Assembly (NCBI GenBank): GCA_900317955.1
Contig: ONIP01000004.1
Location: 39,796-103,795 of the forward strand
DNA from: an uncultured Bacteroidales bacterium
GTDB lineage: Bacteria > Bacteroidota > Bacteroidia > Bacteroidales > P3
Length of the DNA: 64,000 nt
Direction of reading: 5' to 3'
The number at the start of each line of letters is the position of its first letter. Position 1 is the stretch's first letter. Shown piece after piece: positions 47,756-55,656 of this stretch. The position numbers and the translations under genes were made by a program. Under the pieces are notes generated by a model. That model did no database searches, was not told where the DNA came from, and saw nothing but the letters and a program-made list of their open reading frames with translations.

Positions 47756-48204
47756 ACCCCCTTCGCCTCATCCAAAAATTGTTTGGCCGTATGGGCTTCT
47801 CCCGTCCGGCCGCATCCTCCGCCCTGTCCCGGGACGACTCTTCCCCCCTCCCGGCTTCCTCCTTACCTTCCCCCGGCACCCATGGCAACCCAAAGCGTTC
47901 GTTCCAACAACAATCCCAACGCTTTGCACAAATCATGAAACAAGACCAATTCCCCCTCTCCGACCACGACATCCGTCAACTGCTCCTTGCTGCCTACAAC
48001 CCCTCCCCCAACACCCTTCCCAAACCCTCCCTGCGCAAGGTTCTGGCTCTCTACGGCAAAGCCGCCGTCATCATCTTCTTCCTCTCTCATATTACCCTGC
48101 ATGCCGTCCCGCTCCCTCATGCCAGCGCCACAAGCGAACCCAACCGTATCTCTGGCCTTTTCATTACCAATTCCGCCTACAACACATTCCTGTCAAATAA
48201 ATGA
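47752..48204 (+). CDS. Small membrane protein, candidate anti-sigma factor
   Basis: A 150-residue protein with no recognised domain. It has a basic N-terminus, a Ser/Pro-rich low-complexity stretch (residues of about 20-45), a helical segment QQQSQRFAQIMKQDQFPLSD (about 51-70), one membrane helix near 103-118 (GKAAVIIFFLSHITLHA), and a short C-terminal tail. The topology of a cytoplasmic N-domain, one helix and an exported tail, with translational coupling to the sigma factor by an ATGA overlap, is what an anti-sigma factor would show. No zinc-binding HxxxCxxC motif is present. The role is inferred from context only. Confidence 0.6.
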   Translation: MNPLRLIQKLFGRMGFSRPAASSALSRDDSSPLPASSLPSPGTHGNPKRSFQQQSQRFAQIMKQDQFPLSDHDIRQLLLAAYNPSPNTLPKPSLRKVLALYGKAAVIIFFLSHITLHAVPLPHASATSEPNRISGLFITNSAYNTFLSNK

Positions 48205-48701
48205 AAAAACATTATTTCATTCTTTCCGCCCTCGGCATCATCCTTATTGCCCTGCTCGCCCTCAACAAAGGCCTCCCAAAAGCCTCCCCGCCCGAGGAAT
48301 GCAGTCCCATTTACCACAAATACTTAAACGACCCCGACATCAACGCCACTTTCCTGAAGGATTTTCGCATCAACGACACCCTCGCCATCAACGCCATAAT
48401 CCTGCAACCCTCCAATCCTGACGGTTGGCACCGTCTCGCCTACGATTTCAACTTCCTCGACAAAAAAGACTTTTACCTCTCCGGCAAAAGGGGCCTCTCC
48501 AACTTCTTAATCCCTAAAAACCCTCCCGACTCCACTCCCTATTCCGGCGTCCCCATCCCCTCCGACTCGCTCTCCTCTTTCCCCGATTTCGTCTCCATAG
48601 CTATCCATAAACAGCAAATCTGCATCTTTCATACCAACAACATGAACGAAGTCACTGCCATTTTTGAAAAATTATCCAACGACATCACCAACAACAATTA
48701 A
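48201..48701 (+). CDS. Hypothetical membrane-anchored or secreted protein
   Basis: A 166-residue protein not recognised. It begins MKKHYFILSALGIILIALLAL, an uncleaved signal anchor or a signal peptide with cleavage near residue 23. The exported part contains two Cys (residue 34 and near 150), ISAIHKQQ-like beta segments and a helical C-terminus (MNEVTAIFEKLSNDI). It overlaps the preceding gene by 4 bases (ATGA), making three coupled genes with the sigma factor. It could be an accessory sensor for the putative anti-sigma factor, but there is no direct evidence. Confidence 0.6.
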   Translation: MKKHYFILSALGIILIALLALNKGLPKASPPEECSPIYHKYLNDPDINATFLKDFRINDTLAINAIILQPSNPDGWHRLAYDFNFLDKKDFYLSGKRGLSNFLIPKNPPDSTPYSGVPIPSDSLSSFPDFVSIAIHKQQICIFHTNNMNEVTAIFEKLSNDITNNN

Positions 48702-48755
48702 CACACTCCTTTCGGCTTTTATCATTAATTATTATCACATAACAACACTCAAAAC

Positions 48756-49160
48756 ATGAAAACATCTTACAAAGTCACCTTCTTGGCCATCCTCCTCGCC
48801 ATTTTCGCCTCAAGTTGCACCAAGGAAATCACCTCTCCCAACACCATCGCCAACGGCACCTCTTATTCCGCAACCTACACCGTCAACGGACATGCCTATC
48901 TCGCCAACCCGCAAACCAACGTCGAGTGGGCCTCCCTTGTCGACAGCCTCTTGGCTCTCGCCAAAGAGGGCTACTCCGTCAGCATTTGGCCTAACAGCAA
49001 CTCTGGAAACACCCTCTCCGCCAAAGAAGTTCTTACTCTCAACACCCCCGATAAAGAATTAGCGCAGCAATGGTGTCTCGAAAAAATCGCCCAAGGCTAT
49101 ACCACCACCATTGTCTTCGACGAGACCACCGGAGAGTATCACTGCGAAGCTAAAAAATAG
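48756..49160 (+). CDS. Small lipoprotein of unknown function
   Basis: 134 residues with a type II signal peptide and lipobox FASSC (Cys21). The mature part has a beta-hairpin-like start (SYSATYTVNGHAYLANPQT), a helix (SLVDSLLALAKEGYSVSIWP) and an alpha-beta repeat LNTPDKELAQQWCLEKIAQG, with VVFDETTGEY-like IVFDETTGEYHCEAK at the end. It lies 54 bases after the 166-residue gene and is followed by a weak hairpin terminator, so it may close the sigma-factor transcript. Not recognised as any named family. Confidence 0.65.
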   Translation: MKTSYKVTFLAILLAIFASSCTKEITSPNTIANGTSYSATYTVNGHAYLANPQTNVEWASLVDSLLALAKEGYSVSIWPNSNSGNTLSAKEVLTLNTPDKELAQQWCLEKIAQGYTTTIVFDETTGEYHCEAKK

Positions 49161-49170
49161 CTCACATCCC

Positions 49171-49196
49171 TGTGGCGGTTTCCACAATCCGCCACA
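49171..49196 (+). terminator. Hairpin after the small lipoprotein gene
   Basis: Perfect 8-bp arms (TGTGGCGG 49171-49178 and CCGCCACA 49189-49196) with a 10-base loop, followed by an A/T-rich stretch without a strong T-run. This is a moderate terminator candidate between the sigma-factor group and the two secreted-protein genes. Confidence 0.5.
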
Positions 49197-49268
49197 ATTA
49201 AAATTCGGTTTTTCCAACCCCCATTTTCTCCTCAATACAAAACAACCCTTCTCATAAAAACAATCACC

Positions 49269-50645
49269 ATGAAAAAAGTCATCATTACCTCCCTGCTGGC
49301 TCTCCTCTGCCCGCTCATCTCCTCTGCCCAGACCTTCAACGATTACGTTGCCGCGAATATTAATCCTTCCGATTTCTATGAACACTCCCTCATCCGCTCG
49401 GTCAACAGCACTTCCATCTTGGTGCATTACCACGACAACAACCTCGACGCCGGTATCATTGCCCTCATAGACCAATCCCGCTATATCTACAGAATCCAAC
49501 TCCCTGGTTACAGCTACCTCAACGACCTTCGCATTGTCGACCAAAATGTCTACTTCTGCGGCATCATCAATTCCAAACCCGCCATTGGTCACGTCAAACT
49601 GACAGAATTCTCCCATCCCGCCCCTCACTCAATAACCTACTACACCGCCAACACTGGTTATATATCCAACATCGAACACTTGGTCGCCTACGATATCGGA
49701 GGATTACAGAAAGTCGTCGCAGTCGGATACCGTTCCTATGTCAACAACCCAATCGAGCCCTGCGAAGCGGGATTTTATATTCCTGGATACGAAAACTACA
49801 CCTGCCTGAGAACCGTTGTCATCGAGGCCGACTTCTCCGGCGCCACCTTGTTATATGATTCGCATATCACCACGAACGACACCAACGAAACAGAAATCAT
49901 CGACAATGTCGTCGAAACTCCCAACTATGTGGCTTTTACTGGATACTACAACAACCTGCATAGCATCATCATTCACCGATGCGACAAAATCAGCGTCCTC
50001 TCCAGTTTCAGTAACGACGGTTTCTACGGATATTACACCACCAACGAACGGCTCTCCAAATTCAAATGCTGCTACCTGAATGGCGACACTATCGCACTCG
50101 CATCTCTGTCCACATACTACAATGCCGGCATCCAGGAATTCTCTACAAACGTCCGTCTTTTCGATCTTCGCACCATGGCAAACACCCATGCCCAGTTGGT
50201 TCCGCTCAATACAAAGTCCGAACCTTACGACTTGTTGTATATGCCTGACCAACTTCAGCTAATCCTGCTGCAACAAAACATCTTCCTTCCGTCCACTGGC
50301 AGGGAATGGAACACCTTTGTCCACCTCCTCCCCTACGACCCTATCACCTACCCCGCCAAATGCTGGTACAAAACCCATGACATCTATACTTTCCACTCTA
50401 TCGACCGGCTGGCAAACTCCCTCTATGGGGCTATCGGAGGGAATTCCTTGTGCACAAAAGAACTCAACTCCATTGGCACCAACAGCTGCTACAATGCCGA
50501 CAATATCAACGTCTCTCCAATCGGCACCTTGCCTGAAACCTATTATAACCGCTTTTATTTTAATCTCCCTATATTATCACCTCCTACACCTCATGTTTCA
50601 AACCTTATTTACGACAGTATTATCACCTCTTGTTTTCAACCATAA
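49269..50645 (+). CDS. Secreted protein of unknown function, possibly beta-propeller
   Basis: A 458-residue exported protein with signal peptide MKKVIITSLLALLCPLISSA (cleaved before Gln22). The mature region repeats short beta blades with bulky and Gly-Tyr turns (YIYRIQLPGYSYLNDLRIV, QNVYFCGIINSKPAIGHV, YVAFTGYYNNLHSIIIHRC, IALASLSTYYNAG), which suggests a propeller or WD-like fold. It ends without a T9SS sorting domain (ITSCFQP, stop), unlike its neighbour. The next gene starts 12 bases later with a near-identical signal peptide. Four or more Cys pairs are possible. Not recognised as a named family. Confidence 0.68.
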   Translation: MKKVIITSLLALLCPLISSAQTFNDYVAANINPSDFYEHSLIRSVNSTSILVHYHDNNLDAGIIALIDQSRYIYRIQLPGYSYLNDLRIVDQNVYFCGIINSKPAIGHVKLTEFSHPAPHSITYYTANTGYISNIEHLVAYDIGGLQKVVAVGYRSYVNNPIEPCEAGFYIPGYENYTCLRTVVIEADFSGATLLYDSHITTNDTNETEIIDNVVETPNYVAFTGYYNNLHSIIIHRCDKISVLSSFSNDGFYGYYTTNERLSKFKCCYLNGDTIALASLSTYYNAGIQEFSTNVRLFDLRTMANTHAQLVPLNTKSEPYDLLYMPDQLQLILLQQNIFLPSTGREWNTFVHLLPYDPITYPAKCWYKTHDIYTFHSIDRLANSLYGAIGGNSLCTKELNSIGTNSCYNADNINVSPIGTLPETYYNRFYFNLPILSPPTPHVSNLIYDSIITSCFQP

Positions 50646-50657
50646 ACATCTCCTATC

Positions 50658-51983
50658 ATGAAAAAAGTCATCCTGACCCTCACCCTCCTGACCGCGCTCT
50701 CACCGCTCCGCGCACAGGACACCATTTTCCCGTTGGACACAAACTATCTCCTCTATGACTCTTCATATATGGACTACACTTCAGATGTTATTTTTAGACG
50801 TTCATTCAATGTCTTGTATGGAGGGGATTCAACAGCAAAGGAATTCAATCTCGCCAGGCATATCCTACCTCAGCCTGTTCCCATTAGCGGGCTGGTGATT
50901 CCTCTACTTATCGACCCTAATACGCCCCAAGATTACAACTATTATTTCTGGGGTGTGGTGGCTAAAATCACCAACAACGATTCCCTCCACCCCACACTCT
51001 ACTTCACCAACCCCATCTCCGCTAAAACCGACAGACCCTACGACCGGTTCATTTCAATCCATACTCACTCCAAATGCGACAAAGACATGGACACTACCTT
51101 CGGTGCCTACTCCCTCTATTTCGATTCAACCGTTACCCTGTCCGACACGGCTTGGATTGGCGCTGCCGGCTGGACTGATGCACCGAGAACAGATTTTTTG
51201 CATCAATGGATAAATGATATTTCTTTATGCTTTCCTCATCACCATCGCCATTATGTCTTTACTATGGATGATAACGACAGCATTAACTTCCCATATGGTA
51301 CTCTTTTCTCTACTTCCCTCTTTATGATTTACCCCATCCTCGCCGTCCCTGACACCGACACCTTCTCCTGCCCACCCGTGGACGGTCTCTCCTTCGCCGG
51401 GCTATTCGCCGGCTCCCCGACCTTCGTTTGGAACTCCGACAGCCTCCACAGCCTCTTCCAAATCGCCTACGGCCCTTACAACAGCCCCGTCGACTCCCAC
51501 TCCGTCGTCTCTCCTCCCACCTCTCAGAACTTCCTCGAAATCCACGACCCCTCTCTCAGCCCCGACATCTACTACTTCGCTCGCATCCGCGCCAATTGCC
51601 ACCACGAATGCCCCGTCCACGACACCACGCTCTGGACTCCCTGGTCCGACCCCGTGCCTTTCTTCATCGGTCAGGCCATGCCCGACACCTCGCAACACGA
51701 AGCCATCCCCTCCTCCCACTCCGACACCCCTCTCCTCTCCCTCTCTCCCAACCCCGCCGACAACTCCGTCTCCATCTCCCTATCTGAACGCATCCCCAAC
51801 CCAGGCAACTGCTCACTCTCTCTCCTCGACGCCGCTGGCCACGAGCTCTTCTCTCTCCGCCCCCCATCGCACTCCTTCCTCCTGCGCACCGACAACCTCC
51901 CCGCTGGCACCTACTTCCTCTCGCTCCTCTCTCCCCTCGGCTCACACTCCCTCCGCCTCGTAATCTCCCACAACTCCAACTAA
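50658..51983 (+). CDS. T9SS type A cargo protein with fibronectin III-like domain
   Basis: A 441-residue secreted protein with signal peptide MKKVILTLTLLTALSPLRA (cleaved before Gln20). A central beta-domain is followed by an Fn3-like segment at about residues 255-345 (FAGSPTFVWNSDSLHSLFQI, DIYYFARIRANCHHECPVH). The C-terminus from about 360 is a T9SS type A sorting domain: LSLSPNPADNSVSISL, LLDAAGHELFSL and LPAGTYFLSLLSP, with a terminal beta strand SLRLVISHNSN. It is therefore expected to be exported by the GldKLMN machine encoded at the left end of the window. The ligand or substrate is unknown. Confidence 0.82.
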   Translation: MKKVILTLTLLTALSPLRAQDTIFPLDTNYLLYDSSYMDYTSDVIFRRSFNVLYGGDSTAKEFNLARHILPQPVPISGLVIPLLIDPNTPQDYNYYFWGVVAKITNNDSLHPTLYFTNPISAKTDRPYDRFISIHTHSKCDKDMDTTFGAYSLYFDSTVTLSDTAWIGAAGWTDAPRTDFLHQWINDISLCFPHHHRHYVFTMDDNDSINFPYGTLFSTSLFMIYPILAVPDTDTFSCPPVDGLSFAGLFAGSPTFVWNSDSLHSLFQIAYGPYNSPVDSHSVVSPPTSQNFLEIHDPSLSPDIYYFARIRANCHHECPVHDTTLWTPWSDPVPFFIGQAMPDTSQHEAIPSSHSDTPLLSLSPNPADNSVSISLSERIPNPGNCSLSLLDAAGHELFSLRPPSHSFLLRTDNLPAGTYFLSLLSPLGSHSLRLVISHNSN

Positions 51984-52192
51984 CTTTCATCCGCGCCAAA
52001 AGCCATACTACATGACCTATCCACCGCATTTTCAGCGATTTGCGGTCACTTATTCACCTGCGGTTTCACACCTATAAAGCGTGTTATAACCTGAGAACAA
52101 AAGCGAGATGAACGGTGACCGTTTGGGGTAGCGAGTGAAGTACTTTTACAGGTAGAACTGATATGTCTGCCAAAAAGTCTCCTACCCTATTG

Positions 52193-52224
52193 AACCCAAA
52201 TCGGTCATTAGGCCGATTTGGGTT
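52193..52224. terminator. Bidirectional terminator hairpin between convergent genes
   Basis: 12-base perfect arms (AACCCAAATCGG 52193-52204 and CCGATTTGGGTT 52213-52224) with an 8-base loop. The plus side is followed by TAATTCTTAATTT. It lies between the ends of the 441-residue and 1051-residue cargo genes, so it may stop transcription from both sides. Confidence 0.6.
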
Positions 52225-52243
52225 TAATTCTTAATTTCCAAAC

Positions 52244-55200
52244 CTACCTGACCAACGTCACCGTACCGGTCATAGTCAACTTGTCGTTAGTAGGCGTAGT
52301 GTAGCGGCAGGTATAGGCATACGTCTCCTGCCTACAGGCAATGCCGTTGCTTGTGCCGTCCCACACTTCATTAAAATCGGTGCTGTGGAACACAAGGCAG
52401 CCCCTTCGGTCAAAAATCCATAATTCATAATCAGTAACATTAGACCCTATGGGGCCGAAGGTGTTGTTCTTAGAAAGGGAAGGGGTAAAAATATTGGGGA
52501 ACAACAACATGTGCCTCAAAATAGGAATTACCCGCACTGCCGTGTCGCTACAGGTGCTGTCGTACGCCACCACACTCACCACCACACTGTCAGCATCAAG
52601 GGAAATGGTGTAGTATAATGGGTTCCCCTCCTCCTCTTGCTGCACTCCATTCACATACCACCACCTTCCCAGGGCGTTGCTGCTTCGGTCGTTGGCCGTA
52701 AGTTCCCACTTGTCATATCCGAGCCACGAAGGCGATACCTCAAGCCCTGCCACGACCTCCCCCAACTGTTTCAACTCAACCGTGTCGACTACCGGGCAGG
52801 AAGGGCTGTCCAAATACTGATATTGCACACAATAGAGTGTATTCCTTTCCGGGGCGAAACGCACCTGTCCATCCTCAGTCAAATAGGGCAGCGCCCCTTG
52901 TTGCGACAACGGCTGCCAACGATAGAGCAACCCGTCCTCGCCGACAAAAACCACGCTCCCCGGCTCTGACAAGGAGGTATCTGCTTCATGGTAAACGCCA
53001 CTCAGGTAATAATAGACATCGCCATGGCATTTTCGCTCTATTGTAAAGCCACTCTCCGGCAACGGTCTGAAGGTCAAAGCCAAGCGATAAGTAGAATCAC
53101 ATCCATCCGCTGCACGGAGTTTGACATCGTAAACGCCATCCGTACTAAACTGATTGTTCCCGATACTATACACCTCGCCTTGGCAGAGTGTATCCTCCAA
53201 CTCTTGATAGAAATATTGATACTGGGACAGAAGCAAAAAATGCCGCCAACATCCGTCCGTGACCAAATACATGCCGGTGTCGGAGTAGGTATTCTCAAGA
53301 AATGTATAATTCCCGCCGTTACAGAACGTGTCGTATATCGTATCCACCAAACGCTGCACACTTATTTCCATGCTCACAGAATCGCGGCACTGCCCTTTGG
53401 CAAGCATCGCCACCAACTCTACATTAAACGTCCCCGTCTCAAAAGTATGGGTGGCATTCACATCGGTTGACTCTGTCCCGTCGCCGAAACGCCATAAGTA
53501 CTGCTCACAATGTTCCCCGGTAAGGTGATTGAGCGTTATGTCGCTGGCAACGCCGCTGTGATTCTCAAACCTGTAGGTATAATTACAGCTGTCTACCGGC
53601 ACAGCAGAGAATGATGCCTTGGGGTATCGGTTGCCCGCATAGGTTGAGAGGGTTACACCGCAACTGCTGTTACCGGTGGTGAACGATGCCCTGCACTTAT
53701 AAACACCCTCGCCCCTCACCACCAGCGAATCGGCCTGGCTTAGCGTAATACTGGGCATCAACGCATTGTACCATCGGTATGAAAAGCCTTTGGGTGCATA
53801 AAAAACGTTGCTGTCCACAGTTCCGCAAAGAGCCGATTGCAGCCGCTTGAAACCACTTTCCAGCGTGAAATAGCCATACCCATAATGCCCTCCCAGCCTA
53901 CAATCGAAATTATCAATCACCACATCTATGGTTTGTCCATGCAAAGGGGTGAGATCTATCCCCACCGTCGACCAATCGTGCCATACCACTCCCACCGTTC
54001 CTTCTTGCCAGGCAGAAGAGCCCACTCCGGCAACGAAATTGGCATAATAGCAACTGTCTATCAATTGTCCCGTTGTGTCATTTATACTCAATAAAAATTT
54101 CGGTTGGTCTGGCAAAGGATGGCTTGGATTCTCTTCCACTATGGCATAACGCAATATCATCAGGTCATACTTGTTGGTGTCTATATGCAGCCGGTAGGAT
54201 ATCGACTCCCTCTGCGCCCCCGACCGCCAATTCCCAAGCCTTACCGACAAACATTGTCCATCCGGTATGGTTCTCAATCGGTTCATTGTACGGGGGTCTC
54301 GCTCATTTAAGTCATAGTGGACGGTATGACGCGACCTTGGATCCTCCGGCCCGTAATCTTCGACTTCATTAAATAATATCTGATCACCCTGCCCCGTCAT
54401 ACAAGTCACCCCCTCTCCATGAAGGTTCCAGAATGATATCTGATTGCCTACACCATCAGCACATATAGTCCTGAAACTCCCTTTTACACTGTCGCTTCTG
54501 CAACTGTCACAACAATCCGAACTCACTCGGTAGTCATACGTCGTCATCGGGGTTAGACCCGTCAACTCAACGGTGGTGTCGGTTGTATGCATCATAGCCC
54601 ATGGAAGACTACCGTCTTGGGGACGCCATGCCACCGTATACCCCATCCCGTACTTTATCATGGTCCAACTTAGCCTGGCAGAAACATCGGTGGAACTATT
54701 CACCACCACATTTTTTGGGTAGGCACTGCAACGGCGTGAATTGGGTATAAACCTATAGTAACGGTACTTGCCCGGCCAGTCTGTCACCCCCGTCGTCCAT
54801 GTTTGCGCAACCTCCGAGGCTCTATGCCCATGACTTACGCTCACCAATCCACCATCTTCCCCTTTAAAACCTATCTGAAACGGGTAGTCCAGCAATGACC
54901 CCCCTCTTTTGCCATAAAGATACACGATACTTCCGTCCCGTTCATTCAGCTGCACCTGCAACCGCCAGAACTCTGTAGGCGTCATCTGCATGCTGAACTC
55001 TACCACAAACTTGTGCGCCGTCAACGGCCCTGTAACCTTCCATTTTACCACCGGACTGTGAAGAGGAGTTGAAAACGGTGCCAGATAAGGCCCGGTTACA
55101 TAACCCAGAGCAAAAACAGGGTCGGGACGAGACCACGCACAAACACGGTCAAAATAGAGCACCCCCCACTTGTCTATCGACATATACTTGTAATAATACC

Positions 55201-55399
55201 CGCAAAAAGGGAAATAAAACCCCATGTCTATCAGCGATGTAGTGTCCTCATACAGATTGGCCAATGTCATGTCCTCCCACAACGTGGAGTCAAACCCCGT
55301 CTGGAAATAATAGCCCCTGTACGTCTGCCCATTCACCGTTCCCGCGGCAAAAAAAAGCATCAGTACAACTATCCCTATCCATCGTTTTGAAAAAGACAT
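52244..55399 (-). CDS. T9SS type B cargo protein (PKD and fibronectin III domains, gliding-motility C-terminal domain)
   Basis: A 1051-residue secreted protein with signal peptide RWIGIVVLMLFFAAGTVNG (cleaved before Gln25). An N-terminal beta-domain (to about residue 220) has a Bacteroidota WRLQVQLNERDGSIVYLYG block. An Fn3-like domain follows at about 225-310 (VNSSTDVSARLSWTMIKYG, LTGLTPMTTYDYRVSS), and a PKD domain near 600-670 (EQYLWRFGDGTESTDVNATH). The C-terminus (about 965-1051) is the CHU_C/type B T9SS sorting domain: LLFPNIFTPS, NNTFGPIG, YELWIFDRRGCLVFHS, WDGTSNG and YAYTCRYT. A strong Shine-Dalgarno-like AAAGGAGG precedes the ATG, unusual for this phylum. Confidence 0.88.
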   Translation of the reverse strand: MSFSKRWIGIVVLMLFFAAGTVNGQTYRGYYFQTGFDSTLWEDMTLANLYEDTTSLIDMGFYFPFCGYYYKYMSIDKWGVLYFDRVCAWSRPDPVFALGYVTGPYLAPFSTPLHSPVVKWKVTGPLTAHKFVVEFSMQMTPTEFWRLQVQLNERDGSIVYLYGKRGGSLLDYPFQIGFKGEDGGLVSVSHGHRASEVAQTWTTGVTDWPGKYRYYRFIPNSRRCSAYPKNVVVNSSTDVSARLSWTMIKYGMGYTVAWRPQDGSLPWAMMHTTDTTVELTGLTPMTTYDYRVSSDCCDSCRSDSVKGSFRTICADGVGNQISFWNLHGEGVTCMTGQGDQILFNEVEDYGPEDPRSRHTVHYDLNERDPRTMNRLRTIPDGQCLSVRLGNWRSGAQRESISYRLHIDTNKYDLMILRYAIVEENPSHPLPDQPKFLLSINDTTGQLIDSCYYANFVAGVGSSAWQEGTVGVVWHDWSTVGIDLTPLHGQTIDVVIDNFDCRLGGHYGYGYFTLESGFKRLQSALCGTVDSNVFYAPKGFSYRWYNALMPSITLSQADSLVVRGEGVYKCRASFTTGNSSCGVTLSTYAGNRYPKASFSAVPVDSCNYTYRFENHSGVASDITLNHLTGEHCEQYLWRFGDGTESTDVNATHTFETGTFNVELVAMLAKGQCRDSVSMEISVQRLVDTIYDTFCNGGNYTFLENTYSDTGMYLVTDGCWRHFLLLSQYQYFYQELEDTLCQGEVYSIGNNQFSTDGVYDVKLRAADGCDSTYRLALTFRPLPESGFTIERKCHGDVYYYLSGVYHEADTSLSEPGSVVFVGEDGLLYRWQPLSQQGALPYLTEDGQVRFAPERNTLYCVQYQYLDSPSCPVVDTVELKQLGEVVAGLEVSPSWLGYDKWELTANDRSSNALGRWWYVNGVQQEEEGNPLYYTISLDADSVVVSVVAYDSTCSDTAVRVIPILRHMLLFPNIFTPSLSKNNTFGPIGSNVTDYELWIFDRRGCLVFHSTDFNEVWDGTSNGIACRQETYAYTCRYTTPTNDKLTMTGTVTLVR

Positions 55400-55404
55400 A
55401 AGTG

Positions 55405-55412
55405 CCTCCTTT
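55405..55412 (-). promoter_or_regulatory. Strong Shine-Dalgarno sequence (AAAGGAGG) for the type B cargo gene
   Basis: AAAGGAGG on the minus strand ends 5 bases before the ATG at 55399. Canonical SD sequences are rare in Bacteroidota, and no other gene in this window has one this strong. Confidence 0.6.
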
Positions 55413-55587
55413 ATACAATTCTATATTTCAATTCATTACAAGTCTTTACAAGGACGCCGCGCCAACCGGCATTCCATCCCATCCGAATCATCCATAAACG
55501 ATAACGCAAAAAAAACAAAAAAATTGCCTGATATTAAAACTTTTTGACCTAATGGACCAATCCTTGCCATCCCCGAAAAAATAATAA

Positions 55588-55620
55588 TTTTTGCTATTTC
55601 GAAAAAAAACCGTACCTTTG
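55588..55620 (+). promoter_or_regulatory. Promoter of mutA (TTTG-N19-TACCTTTG)
   Basis: TTTG (55590-55593, in a TTTTTG run), 19 bases, and TACCTTTG (55613-55620) match the Bacteroidota consensus fully. Transcription would start at about 55627. Confidence 0.8.
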
Positions 55621-55656
55621 TTTGGTTAATTGTTGATAATAGAAAGACGTAAAATA

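Noticed and set aside
52244..55399. Gliding adhesin of the SprB type
   Set aside because: It shares only the type B C-terminal domain; the repeat content and size do not match SprB.
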